Shown piece by piece: positions 25,497 through 34,440 of a stretch of 64,000 nucleotides of DNA. This stretch comes from Defluviitaleaceae bacterium (GTDB taxonomy: Bacteria > Bacillota > Clostridia > Lachnospirales > WQUN01). Where the stretch lies: the NCBI GenBank assembly GCA_009779755.1, contig WRDO01000001.1, positions 1-64,000 of the forward strand, given 5' to 3'. The position numbers and the translations under genes are program-made. The number at the start of each line of letters is the position of its first letter. The first letter of the stretch is position 1. The notes beneath the pieces are model-generated. The model did not search any database and was not told the DNA's origin. It saw nothing but the letters and a program-made list of their open reading frames with translations.

Positions 25497-28206
25497 TGTC
25501 CTTCACCAAACCCGTAATCAACGTCTCCACTTGTTCGTGTTTGAACATTTGCTCCAGAATAATCGCGTTATTAATCGTAAAGAAAGGATCGGACGCGTCG
25601 GAACCCGAGGCTTCGTCGTCGGGTCCTTTTTTTAATAGGAACGGCGTCGTGTTGCGGTGGGTGGACTCGCGGGTGGTGATGCTGCCGGTAGGCATTTCCT
25701 CGCTGAAATAATAGGTGATCTCTTCGTTATAGAATAAGGGGACGCAGGCGAGGTACATGCCGTAGCGCAGGTAATCCATGTGCTTAGCCAAGTACGGGCC
25801 GTCCGGGTCAATGCGGTAATAAAGGTAAACCTCCTTGCCGGGCAGCCCCTTATACAGAAAGGGCTGGTGTTTTTCTATAAAGGGGATTTGCGCGGGTTTG
25901 TATTCCTTAAAGGCGGGCAGCAGGATCCCGTTTTGTTCCTGTACAGCCAGCGCGTTTGCGATAATGCGTTCGGAATGGAACGTGGAGAGGTTATACCGCA
26001 AGCAAACCTGCCCCAACGCAAGCGACAGGATATTATCCGAAGCATCGCCCTTGAGGTACCATTTTTCCAAAATGTCCAGCGTTTCGTATTCCGGGCGGAA
26101 ATTGGCGGTTAACATATGATAGATGCACAACTCAACAAAGGGTGGGATCAAATCGGCGGAATCGGGATCGTTTAACAAACGGGCGAAGGCTTTCTGCACA
26201 TCTGTGTTGATCGTCGCCATCCACAAGCTGCCTTCCAATATACGCCTGTCCAGCGCGCGCGGAGGTTCTTTGCCTTGCTTCGCCAGCTCGTTGGAAAGAG
26301 CCGCCAATTCGGATTGGCTGAACGGGAAATGCGCCAGCGTTAACGCCAGTAATACATCGTACATATCACGGCCGCGGCCGTCGGACAATAACGTGTGCGC
26401 CGCACCCGCCAAGAGCGGGTGGCAATCGGCGTGCGGGAGCAGCAGGGTAATGGCTTCCAGCAAGGCATCGGTCGGGATGTTCGGGTGCTTGCGGTCAATC
26501 AACGCGGCGGCTTTTGTGTATTCCTCGGTGTGAAGGTGGATTTGCAACAGCTGGCGCGGCAGGTTGCGGGTGTTTTCGTCCACGGCTTTATAACTTTCGA
26601 GGGCTTCCGTATACCACCCCGCGTCGAAATAGATTTGTCCCAAGGTCAGCAGCAAACGCATACGGTAGGTTTTGCTTATGTTTTTTTGTTCCAGCATGGT
26701 TTTAAGCAGGGGGACAGATTCATTGCCCGGTTGGGAAAGGTGTGCGTCCGACAGGTAACGCAACAAATAAAACCGCCTGTCACCTTTATCGAAGAAGTAT
26801 TGGTACGCGTCCTTGTCCGCGCCCCCCACCATACGCCGTACGGTAAGCTCCCCGCCCAACACGCTGCGCCGCCCCGCACCCAAGCATGTATAGGCGATTC
26901 CCTCCCCGGCGGCTTCGACAATCAAACGCCCTTCCTCGGGCATTTCGTATACGTCCATACCGCGTTTGGCGGCATCGGTCACATAAACGAATCGCACCGC
27001 CGAACCGTGCGGGGCGGTCATTTCGAATCGGGTCAAATCACCTTTGATAATTTCCTCGGCGAGTGCCGTACGTTCGTTGGTTTCACCTAACAAGCGATGA
27101 TTGGACCAATAATAATAAAAAAGGCTGTTCGCTTCACGCCCCTCTTTATTTTCGTCCAAGCAACGCGCGGCGAATTGCAGGATTTTATGGGTACAGGCGG
27201 GCAGCAAATCCGCGAGCGCGGGGTCTGTCAGCAACAGGTGGTACACGTACACAGCTAGGTCATCGTTCGGCTCCGCTTCCCGTAAAAATTGTTGCATGGA
27301 ATAATGGCTGACGCGGTCGGCGTTATTTACATAAGCGGCTTGCACCAATGCGGTGTACAGGCCGTCCACATGCACCTGCTTACGTTCCGCCGCCAAATAA
27401 AACGCGTAAGCCTCGGGGCTGTGATCCCCTTCACGGATGCGGCGGGCGCAGATATCCTTAAGCAAAGGGTGGTAGCCGCTTACGCCGTACAGTTTTTCGG
27501 CTTTTGCCGGGTTTTTTTCAATAGCGGCCGGGAGCAAGCCGTTGTCACCCGCGTATGAAAAAATGCCGATTGTGTCCGCACCCCGAACGGCGGCGTAATG
27601 TAATACATCCAACATCGCTTCGTCCGTATGGATGGCGGGCGCGGTCCGGTAATAACGATACAACCCTTCAAATACGTAGGGACTGCGGCAACCGCTGATA
27701 TACGCGCCCATCAATTGCGCGTAGGCGTCCTCGTATTCGCCCGCCTCGAGGTGCAAACGCCCCAGCATCACGCGTTGGCTAAGGGAATGCGTTTCCGTCA
27801 GTTCGGTCAGGTTACGCCAATGCTTGCGCGCCGAACGTACACGCCGCTGCTTGATTTCCATAAAGGCATATAAAAAACACAGTTCGCCGTAATGGGTCGG
27901 TTCGTTGGCCCTAAGAAAGGAACGGTATGCCATCGCTTTATCCAACAGCTCGTTGGCGGTGTCGAAATGGCCGGATTCGATGGCGATAAAAACCGTGAGG
28001 GTCAAAAGCGGGAGGTGAACGTCGTTCCTCCGTTGCGCGGTGATGAGGGCATGGTAGCCGTTTTGCAAATAGGTCAAGTCGCTTTCCTTGTCTGAAAAGG
28101 AATACGCCAGCCAGCAACGCAAAGCCAATGCGATGACCGTCTTTACATCGGCGCGGCGGGACAAACGGGATTCGAGTTTGCTGATTAATTGATTTGTGTC
28201 GGGCAT
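25468..28206 (-). CDS. Large helical-repeat (TPR-like) protein of unknown function
   Basis: 912 residues without signal peptide or membrane helix. Residues 1-330 and 500-700 are alpha-helical repeats of TPR type (for example AGEYEDAYAQLMGAYISGC, AGWYTEALESYKAVDENTRN), interrupted by a beta-rich insert about 400-480, and the last 150 residues contain a Tyr-rich conserved-looking segment (LYYRIDPDGPYLAKHMDYLR). It resembles, from memory, the C-terminal part of large Firmicute proteins of the DUF5717 group; the N-terminal beta part would be the separate gene at 28790-29947. Last gene of a five-gene operon. Function unknown; scaffold role is inference. Confidence 0.75.
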   Translation of the reverse strand: MPDTNQLISKLESRLSRRADVKTVIALALRCWLAYSFSDKESDLTYLQNGYHALITAQRRNDVHLPLLTLTVFIAIESGHFDTANELLDKAMAYRSFLRANEPTHYGELCFLYAFMEIKQRRVRSARKHWRNLTELTETHSLSQRVMLGRLHLEAGEYEDAYAQLMGAYISGCRSPYVFEGLYRYYRTAPAIHTDEAMLDVLHYAAVRGADTIGIFSYAGDNGLLPAAIEKNPAKAEKLYGVSGYHPLLKDICARRIREGDHSPEAYAFYLAAERKQVHVDGLYTALVQAAYVNNADRVSHYSMQQFLREAEPNDDLAVYVYHLLLTDPALADLLPACTHKILQFAARCLDENKEGREANSLFYYYWSNHRLLGETNERTALAEEIIKGDLTRFEMTAPHGSAVRFVYVTDAAKRGMDVYEMPEEGRLIVEAAGEGIAYTCLGAGRRSVLGGELTVRRMVGGADKDAYQYFFDKGDRRFYLLRYLSDAHLSQPGNESVPLLKTMLEQKNISKTYRMRLLLTLGQIYFDAGWYTEALESYKAVDENTRNLPRQLLQIHLHTEEYTKAAALIDRKHPNIPTDALLEAITLLLPHADCHPLLAGAAHTLLSDGRGRDMYDVLLALTLAHFPFSQSELAALSNELAKQGKEPPRALDRRILEGSLWMATINTDVQKAFARLLNDPDSADLIPPFVELCIYHMLTANFRPEYETLDILEKWYLKGDASDNILSLALGQVCLRYNLSTFHSERIIANALAVQEQNGILLPAFKEYKPAQIPFIEKHQPFLYKGLPGKEVYLYYRIDPDGPYLAKHMDYLRYGMYLACVPLFYNEEITYYFSEEMPTGSITTRESTHRNTTPFLLKKGPDDEASGSDASDPFFTINNAIILEQMFKHEQVETLITGLVKDTTPVRSALM

Positions 28207-28209
28207 GGT

Positions 28210-28785
28210 TTATTCCTCACCCTTACCGGTCCAAGCCTTCGCTTGATCGATGAGCTTCTTGTACAGGTATACGTCCCTTTCGGTAAATAAATCTGTATTG
28301 ATTTTATCAACGGGAAACCATTCGACCCCGCTGTTTTCGTCGGGCTTGACGATGAGGGGATCGTTTTCATCCGCCGTAAAAAGGTAGGCGACCGAAAGGT
28401 GCAGGTGGCTGTTTATATATTTCCCGTTCTTGGTGTGTGCCGTGACGGCCCCGATATCCAGCGAAGCGATTTCCCGCGAAATCGGCGTTACGCGCGCGCT
28501 CGTTTCCTCAAACGCTTCGCGGGCCGCGACTTCCGGCAAGTCGGTATCTCCGTCGGCGTGGCCGCCCGTCCATGCCCATGTGTTGCGGATGTTGTGGTGA
28601 ATGAATAAAACCTTATCCAACGTCTTGTTAAGGATAAAACCCGAGGCGGTGATGTGCGCGATTTCGTTTTCCCGCAATAATACGTTATGGGGGAACGATT
28701 CCATGTAACTTACAATCACCTTTTGGTCTTGCGTTTCCTGTTCGTTCTTCGGTTTATAATTTTTGATTTCTGTAAAAAAATCCAT
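28210..28785 (-). CDS. Nudix hydrolase
   Basis: 191 residues with a recognisable Nudix box: GGHADGDTDLPEVAAREAFEE, where REAFEE matches the metal-binding core. The first box glutamate is replaced by Thr (related proteins commonly read GGHADGDED at that point) and the terminal Gly is Ser. The N-terminal IAHITASGFILNKTLDKVLF and the downstream HLHLSVAYLF are typical of the fold. The substrate is not predictable. It sits between the two putative halves of a DUF5717-like protein, with 3-5 base gaps on each side. Confidence 0.88.
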   Translation of the reverse strand: MDFFTEIKNYKPKNEQETQDQKVIVSYMESFPHNVLLRENEIAHITASGFILNKTLDKVLFIHHNIRNTWAWTGGHADGDTDLPEVAAREAFEETSARVTPISREIASLDIGAVTAHTKNGKYINSHLHLSVAYLFTADENDPLIVKPDENSGVEWFPVDKINTDLFTERDVYLYKKLIDQAKAWTGKGEE

Positions 28786-28789
28786 ATCC

Positions 28790-29947
28790 TCACCACTCCC
28801 CGACCGTAACCGGCAGCTTTACCCGGTATTCTTCGCCGGGTTTCCTGCCCTTTACCTCGATAACCGTACGCATAAACGGCGTCTTGCGGAAGATCCTCCC
28901 CGCGTTCATAAACGCGGATAATTTGACCGTAAACGGGATTTCATAATACGCACCCGCGCTGTAGGTGCGCGCGGCGAAGCGGATGTAATTGTCCGGGCAA
29001 AATAATTCGATTGCGATATCCCCGCCCGTGTGGTTGAGGATTTCGACGACGCCCTTGTCTTCGTAGCGGTAGGTTTCGCGGTTAAGGCGCACGGTGAGGG
29101 GAACGGGCCGCCTAAAAATAATTTCCGCCGAATTATCCTCAACAAACACGCGCTCGCGGGCGTAACGCGGCAGGATGCGCATGGGGTCGATCGTGAAGTT
29201 GACGCGGGCGCGGTTTTCCGCGTCAAAGTCGGACGAAATAAAGCGGCTGGCGGAAAGGGTGAGCCAAGAAGGCGCGGTTTCGGGGATGATCTGCGCTTCG
29301 CAATAACCGCGGTCGGATTTTTCCGCGACGATTTGGCCGTAAATCTTACCCGAATCGCCGGGGCAATCGAAAGTGAACGTCTTATTGGTGAGTGTAAGTG
29401 TCGTCTTATCCTTTAAGCCTGAGAGGATAAAAAAGTTATCCATCGCGCGTTCGCGGTTGGCGTCCTTGTGGAGATTTTCATAGACCTCCATATATGGGTA
29501 TCCCACGGCCAACAGGAGCATATAAAATTCGCTGTCGGTAAAGATGCGCTGCGCCTGCAGGGGGTTGGTGAGCGAATATTGGTAAAAATCGTCGATGTTC
29601 GCAATCGTTTGGCCTTCGCGTGTGGTGATCGCCATTTTCGTGAATTTAGCCGTAACGGGGATTTCCGCTTCGCCGCCGTTGGAGCATACGTAGATCTTCG
29701 TTTGGAACGTTTGCCCCGGGGGGATACCCGCCCGTGAAGGGTTAAACGTGTAGGTTATCGTTTGGCTGTTGCCTTCCCATGTATCCGGCGTAAACGTCAG
29801 CGCACCCGATCGTGCGGTGATGAACCCTTTTAACAATCCGCCGCCAAGGTTCTTTACCGTCAATACACCCACTGCGGAATCCTTGGTTTCGATGAGGAGG
29901 GCCTCGTCGCTGATATCAAGCACGGGTAGGGGCTGTTCGTAGTTCAT
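28790..29947 (-). CDS. Beta-sandwich protein of the same operon, function unknown
   Basis: 385 residues rich in beta strands. Two or three Ig-like/BACON-like repeats can be seen: VGVLTVKNLGGGLLKGFIT with TFNPSRAGIPPGQTF, then PSWLTLSASRFISSDFDAE with VNFTIDPMRILP, then GVVEILNHTGGDIAIEL. A short helical segment (about 145-180) links the first and second. There is no signal peptide, so these domains are cytoplasmic or exported unconventionally. It corresponds, from memory, to the N-terminal part of DUF5717-type proteins. It overlaps the upstream membrane-protein gene by four bases. Confidence 0.72.
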   Translation of the reverse strand: MNYEQPLPVLDISDEALLIETKDSAVGVLTVKNLGGGLLKGFITARSGALTFTPDTWEGNSQTITYTFNPSRAGIPPGQTFQTKIYVCSNGGEAEIPVTAKFTKMAITTREGQTIANIDDFYQYSLTNPLQAQRIFTDSEFYMLLLAVGYPYMEVYENLHKDANRERAMDNFFILSGLKDKTTLTLTNKTFTFDCPGDSGKIYGQIVAEKSDRGYCEAQIIPETAPSWLTLSASRFISSDFDAENRARVNFTIDPMRILPRYARERVFVEDNSAEIIFRRPVPLTVRLNRETYRYEDKGVVEILNHTGGDIAIELFCPDNYIRFAARTYSAGAYYEIPFTVKLSAFMNAGRIFRKTPFMRTVIEVKGRKPGEEYRVKLPVTVGEW

Positions 29948-31170
29948 GCGTCGTTACCCCTCTGCGATAACTGCATAATCCTTTCCAAATTACCCCGCAA
30001 TGCGTCGTTGACGGCTTGGGCGGAAGACTGCGCGTGCAGGTTGATAAACGCACCCAACCCGTCGCCCAGGTTTTGCGCGAGGTTTTGCAAGGAGGCTTCA
30101 TAGGAAGTGAGCGCGGTTTCCAGCGTGATTTGGTTGAGGTCGATGTATTGCGTTTGCTGGGATAGGGTTTCCTGCATTTCCTTGATCGATTCCACCGCGC
30201 GTACGAGTTGGATCAACTGTTCCGACAAAGCGTTCGAATGGCCTTGCAAATGTGAGGATAATAATTCGGCGGCGGATTGCAATTTCCCGCTCGCTTTATC
30301 GATCCCTACGGCGGAATGATTGATGGCTGTTTGTACGACGGCGGCTTCGCTTAGGGATTTTTCCCAGCTTTTGGCCGATTTATCGAAGTCCTCATTCATT
30401 TTGGTGAGTTTTTCGTTAATCGCCTCGGCGATTTGCGTATTGATTCCCTTCGTGGTTTCGATGATGGATTTTCCCAGCGATTTGGCATTATCGGACAATG
30501 CCGTCGTCAGCTGCGCCAACGCGGCGGTTAAGGCTTCCGTTTGTCGGCCTTGCGCCTCCACGAGCTCAGACTTTAAGCGCAATATCGCGCCGCCCGTGTC
30601 GGAAGCGTAAAAACGCCCGATCTCCCGTTCGATGTATATGAGCATCTCTTCACACAGACGCGCCCGCGCGCCGCGGAAGTCAAAGACGGCGGCGAGTATC
30701 TTTAATAATATGAACGCGATGACCGCGCAAACGCCGTATACATGCGCGTATTCGTTGAAAATGACCGCAAGCAGGATGCCTATCCAAAGCAAGCCGATTT
30801 CGAAGCCTTCGACGACACTTGCCAAGCTCGAATACCGCCATCCCGCGAAGCGCAGGTTGTCCACCTGCCGTTCGATCAATTGCGCCGTCGGTATGCGGGC
30901 GACGGCTTTGTCCGCCGCTTGTTTGTACGCCGCCACGGTGTTGCGTAAGAGGATATTACGGAATTTCTTCACGTCGTCGCGGTTCTTTAATTCCTTCGCG
31001 TCCTTGTAGAAGGCGAGCAACGCGCCGCTGAAGCGTATCTTTGCGACTATACGTAAAAACGCGCAACCGAACGCGACCAATAAATAAACCGCCAAGATAA
31101 CCACATGGTTATCCTGACGGTTGAGTGTTTCGAATATTCGCGTAAAGAACGCCGAAATGAATTCGAGCAT
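29944..31170 (-). CDS. Membrane protein with long C-terminal coiled coil
   Basis: 408 residues. A first helix at 23-45 (VVILAVYLLVAFGCAFLRIV), a basic cytoplasmic segment, a hydrophobic hairpin at about 125-165, then more than 200 residues of heptad-rich coiled coil (LVEAQGRQTEALTAALAQL to the end). The plan recalls MotA/ExbB/ZorA-like proteins with a trailing coiled coil, but the channel signature residues are not evident, so I do not assign it. Coupled by four-base overlaps on both sides. A scaffold linking membrane and the TPR and beta proteins of the operon is inference. Confidence 0.72.
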   Translation of the reverse strand: MLEFISAFFTRIFETLNRQDNHVVILAVYLLVAFGCAFLRIVAKIRFSGALLAFYKDAKELKNRDDVKKFRNILLRNTVAAYKQAADKAVARIPTAQLIERQVDNLRFAGWRYSSLASVVEGFEIGLLWIGILLAVIFNEYAHVYGVCAVIAFILLKILAAVFDFRGARARLCEEMLIYIEREIGRFYASDTGGAILRLKSELVEAQGRQTEALTAALAQLTTALSDNAKSLGKSIIETTKGINTQIAEAINEKLTKMNEDFDKSAKSWEKSLSEAAVVQTAINHSAVGIDKASGKLQSAAELLSSHLQGHSNALSEQLIQLVRAVESIKEMQETLSQQTQYIDLNQITLETALTSYEASLQNLAQNLGDGLGAFINLHAQSSAQAVNDALRGNLERIMQLSQRGNDA

Positions 31171-31703
31171 TACGCCTTCGCCCGTCCGTAGCGTACCCTG
31201 AGCGCACCCAAGGCTTCCTTCATATTACCGAGGGGTTCCCACCCGTCGGGAAAGGTTTCCTTAAACCCGACGCCCGCGAGGAGTTCCTTGTCCATCGGTT
31301 TCTTCAAGCGTTCGCTGCCGAAGAAAACGGCGCTCTTCGCATTTGGGTCGGTTTCCAGCTTGGCGATGAGGCCTGTTAATATTGCGGCGGTGTTGCGATG
31401 GGCATGGGCGATCTGCATGTCTTCGATATATACCGTTCCTTTTTTATCCGCGGGGTACCGATAAAAAACAAAGCCCAACACATCGCGTTTGTCCGACCCT
31501 TGGATTTCCATCGCAAAGATGAACCGACGGCTGACGTCCAGCAACAGCGGGTTAAACCTTTGTCGCCACGAGACGATATTTTCGGGCGGTTCAAGTCCGC
31601 AAAGCCTTTCCTTCCCGGCGTTTTCCTTCAACAGGGCGTGTATCTTCGGCAACAAGGGTACGATCGCCCCGCGGCGGGAGGAATAATCGATGAATTCGGG
31701 CAT
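31170..31703 (-). CDS. GNAT-like acetyltransferase domain protein
   Basis: About 177 residues with a GNAT-like core: VLGFVFYRYPADKKGTVYIEDM as strands beta3-beta4, a weak acetyl-CoA loop IAHAHRNTAAILTGLIAKLE, and an end segment SERLKKPMDKELLAGVGFKE. The usual RxxGxG/A is poorly kept, so activity is uncertain. Start 31703 is eight bases after GAGG; the ATG at 31709 is too close. First gene of the five-gene operon, with a TATAAT box upstream near 31730. Confidence 0.6.
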   Translation of the reverse strand: MPEFIDYSSRRGAIVPLLPKIHALLKENAGKERLCGLEPPENIVSWRQRFNPLLLDVSRRFIFAMEIQGSDKRDVLGFVFYRYPADKKGTVYIEDMQIAHAHRNTAAILTGLIAKLETDPNAKSAVFFGSERLKKPMDKELLAGVGFKETFPDGWEPLGNMKEALGALRVRYGRAKA

Positions 31704-31781
31704 TGGCATATCCTCTGCGGTAGAATGTATTTATTATACACTACATACGCGCGTGTAGGAAGTTTTGCCTTTGCCCGACGG

Positions 31782-32363
31782 CTACATCACCGCCAGCGCA
31801 CGCCTTTCCACCGCGTCCCACGGGATTTGCGAAATGAAGCGGTTGATATAGGCCGCTTTGTCCGTACCGTAGTCCAAAAAATACGCATGTTCGTACATGT
31901 CCAGCACAATGAGGGGGTACGCCAGCATCACTTGTCCGTCGTGGTGGGAATCGAGGAGGAAATTTGTGCATTGGCGTGTACGCTGTTCGTACGCCAGCAC
32001 GCACCATCCCCGCGCGGAAGTCGCGCACGCGATAAAATCGGCTTTCCATTTATCGACGCCGCCGAAAAACCTGTCCATCAGGTCTTGCGTTTTTTTACCG
32101 ACGGGTACGGTCGTGGAACCGAGATTTTCAAAGTAAAGTTCATGTAATATGACGCCGTCCAACGCGTAGGTTTGGCCGCGTTTTAATCCGCGGTAATGGC
32201 TTTGCGTGGCGTTGGCCGACGCAAGCTCGGGATTGGTCACGAGGGTGTTCGCGATTTCATTCGTTTTCGAAACGTAACCCTTGTATAGGGTCATGTGGTC
32301 GTCGAATTGTTTACGCGTGACCACGCCTGTGTTGTAATCGAATGCCTTTGCGGTGATTTCCAT
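31782..32363 (-). CDS. Fe/Mn superoxide dismutase
   Basis: Converts superoxide to oxygen and peroxide. Metal ligands are visible: His in FDDHMTLYKGYV, His in ILHELYFENLG, and Asp and His in VLDMYEHAYFLDYG. The N-terminal and C-terminal domains are complete in 193 residues, and no signal peptide is present, so it is cytoplasmic. The ATG at 32363 follows a GGAGG. It matches the lineage of anaerobe SODs with HELYFENL rather than the common NHTFYW. With desulfoferrodoxin at 45 kb this gives two superoxide defences. Confidence 0.92.
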   Translation of the reverse strand: MEITAKAFDYNTGVVTRKQFDDHMTLYKGYVSKTNEIANTLVTNPELASANATQSHYRGLKRGQTYALDGVILHELYFENLGSTTVPVGKKTQDLMDRFFGGVDKWKADFIACATSARGWCVLAYEQRTRQCTNFLLDSHHDGQVMLAYPLIVLDMYEHAYFLDYGTDKAAYINRFISQIPWDAVERRALAVM

Positions 32364-32432
32364 AAGAAAGCCTCCAACGTTTTGGATAATTACCATCCTA
32401 CGCCGAAGGCTTATTCATTGTGCGCTTAGATT

Positions 32433-32460
32433 TTGATTTTTTCCGGGTATCACCTATAAT
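32433..32460 (+). promoter_or_regulatory. Promoter of the ECF S-component gene
   Basis: TTGATT (32433-32438), 16-base spacer, TATAAT (32455-32460), 29 bases before the ATG at 32490, which is preceded by GGGAGG. No riboswitch fits in the remaining leader. Confidence 0.6.
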
Positions 32461-32489
32461 GCCCCTAATTTGCAAACAGGGAGGCATTC

Positions 32490-33605
32490 ATGTCAAAAAC
32501 GTCCCTACATACGCGCCGTATCGTGATATCCGCGTTGTTCCTGGCGATCGCGCTTGTGTTGCGCACCTTTACCCGGGTGTACATACCCGTCTTCGGCGAA
32601 AGCGGTATGCGCATCAGCTTCCACGGAATGTTTTCGATTATGCCGTCGATCCTGTTCGGGCCGGTGTACGGGGCGATGGTATCGGGCCTGACGGATATGG
32701 TGGGGCATTTTATCTCCCCGACGGGCGCGTGGCTGCCGCAATTGACGCTGGCTGCCGTTGGCGGCGGTTTTATTCGGGGTTGGTTGTGGATATTGTTGAA
32801 AAAAAGCGGTGTCAAAACATTACGTACGGTGCTTGTGTGCATGGGGATATTACTCGTTGCAATCGGCGGGTATCACATGTATGCGTTGCAGTATGACGGT
32901 ATTAAGCAGGATTTCTATACCCGCACGCAGGAAAGACGGTCGGCGTGGGAAAGCGGGCAACCCGACGCCCACGGTTTTATATGGCATATCGAATCCCATC
33001 GCACCGAGCATGTAAATACGAACGGCGAACGTTATTACCGCGTACATGAGTCCGTGGTGGTTGACAGGAGCGTTAACCGAGCGTGGGGCTTGGTCGGCAC
33101 GCGCGTAATCATCGAAAGGTACGATGGCGAAGGTACGCTTCGGCGCAGCGTGGACGCCGAAGCCTCCCGATTTACGACCGACGGGATGCGTTGGATATCA
33201 CGTATGGCCGTAACCCGCTCCTTCGCCACCATCGGGCAAACCGGCGTACTGAACGAAATCATCAACGCCGCAACATGGCTGATGTTAGGTATCGGGGGGT
33301 TCGTGCTTTTATTGATCCTGCTTGATTACATCGTGCGGAAGGCTTTAAAGAAACACGAACCGTTGCCCCACACACTCGCACTTGTGCTGGCCATGATGAT
33401 ACCCGCCATATTGGTATCCACCCATAATACGTGGGTCATGCGGCAGACGATTTTGACCTCGTGGCAATTATTACCCTTCGTGGTGGTGTGGCTGCCGCGT
33501 GTGTTGCAAAGCGTCGCCACGACTACGCTGAACGTCTTTTTCGTGACGATGTTGATCGGTTTATGCGAAAAACAACCGCATATAAAAGGCTTGCTGAGGA
33601 AGTAA
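32490..33605 (+). CDS. ECF transporter S component with large soluble insertion
   Basis: The first 120 residues match vitamin S components of the folate/FolT kind: TRRIVISALFLAIALVLR, then FHGMFSIMPSILFGPVYGAMVSG and DMVGHFISPTGAWLPQLTL. A normal S component is 170-200 residues; this one is 371. After helix 4 or 5 an approximately 130-residue polar segment (from YALQYDGIKQDFYTR to RSFATIGQTG) is inserted before the last three helices (LMLGIGGFVLLLILLDYIV and two more). By topology the insert probably faces outside. It would associate with a shared EcfAA'T module, which is not in the window. Substrate uncertain. Confidence 0.82.
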   Translation: MSKTSLHTRRIVISALFLAIALVLRTFTRVYIPVFGESGMRISFHGMFSIMPSILFGPVYGAMVSGLTDMVGHFISPTGAWLPQLTLAAVGGGFIRGWLWILLKKSGVKTLRTVLVCMGILLVAIGGYHMYALQYDGIKQDFYTRTQERRSAWESGQPDAHGFIWHIESHRTEHVNTNGERYYRVHESVVVDRSVNRAWGLVGTRVIIERYDGEGTLRRSVDAEASRFTTDGMRWISRMAVTRSFATIGQTGVLNEIINAATWLMLGIGGFVLLLILLDYIVRKALKKHEPLPHTLALVLAMMIPAILVSTHNTWVMRQTILTSWQLLPFVVVWLPRVLQSVATTTLNVFFVTMLIGLCEKQPHIKGLLRK

Positions 33606-34304
33606 TCAATAGGGGACGGTGTGGACCGTCACATCACGTCCGTTGAAAAAACCTTCCAGCCATAAGCGGTTATCGTCCCAAAACGCCGTCCAATCATCGC
33701 GGGTTAACAGAATCACTTCATCCGGGGCATCGGCTTCATATACGCGGAGCAATGCCCCTTCTTTTATACCGGAGTCAATCGGTAAATAATGAGCATCCGA
33801 CGGCGCCCCTCCCCGCGCGATAACCAAAGCGCGGTACCCAACCCCCTGCGGGAACAATACCCATCGTGTGTTTCGCGGTTCCGTACCTTCCGCGCAAAAA
33901 CGTCGGAATATAATATTTTCAATCGTATCCAACCGCGAAATCCGTTTTTCGCCCAGCCGTTTCGCGCCGATACGCGTAATTTTGTCGGCCGTTTCCAACG
34001 GAAGCGCCGTCATCAGAAAAACAGCTTCCCCTTCCGTTGACGGGTAAATACAACCGTCGAAGATATGGCTGTCCTCATTTAACGTTCGACCCAACGGAAA
34101 CGCATTCTTAACCAAATCCCATTTGGCTTCGGGGGACAGCCTTTTCTTCCCGGCGGTTAATATTCCCGTACGGATAACCGTGCGGGGTGTGTTGGCGACC
34201 AAAACAAACGACGGCGGAAAAAAAGAGAATCCGATTCCGCCGTTTTCCGTTCGCGTAAATTCGCCGTCCGCGTTAAATTCTATGTATATGACTTTTTTCG
34301 ACAT
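33606..34304 (-). CDS. Conserved-looking protein of unknown function
   Basis: 232 residues, mixed alpha/beta, soluble, no signal peptide. Notable segments are MSKKVIYIEFNADGEFTRTE, an internal FPQGVGYRALVIARGGAP and a C-terminal Asp/Trp-rich stretch (TRDDWTAFWDDNRLWLEGFF). I do not recognise a family. The ATG at 34304 is preceded by GAGGG. Its stop abuts the convergent S-component gene, and it is divergent from flhA; the composition is like its neighbours, so it is probably native. Confidence 0.6.
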   Translation of the reverse strand: MSKKVIYIEFNADGEFTRTENGGIGFSFFPPSFVLVANTPRTVIRTGILTAGKKRLSPEAKWDLVKNAFPLGRTLNEDSHIFDGCIYPSTEGEAVFLMTALPLETADKITRIGAKRLGEKRISRLDTIENIIFRRFCAEGTEPRNTRWVLFPQGVGYRALVIARGGAPSDAHYLPIDSGIKEGALLRVYEADAPDEVILLTRDDWTAFWDDNRLWLEGFFNGRDVTVHTVPY

Positions 34305-34440
34305 TGCGACACCCTCATCCGTAACCATGGTTTCCCATACAACGATACACCATTAACCATTGCCTAGACAAGCCCGTTCGGTTATACTTGGGTGTATCTC
34401 GTGAGTATTGTAAGATTCTTGCAAGAAAGTAGGTTGGCGC

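Noticed and set aside
26395..27090. A 231-codon frame opposite the 912-residue protein
   Set aside because: No ribosome site, low-complexity Gln/Arg composition, in the shadow of a real gene.
29944..31170. Assignment of the coiled-coil membrane protein as a ZorA/MotA motor
   Set aside because: The outline fits, but channel residues and a ZorB/MotB partner with an Asp in the helix and a peptidoglycan-binding domain are missing.
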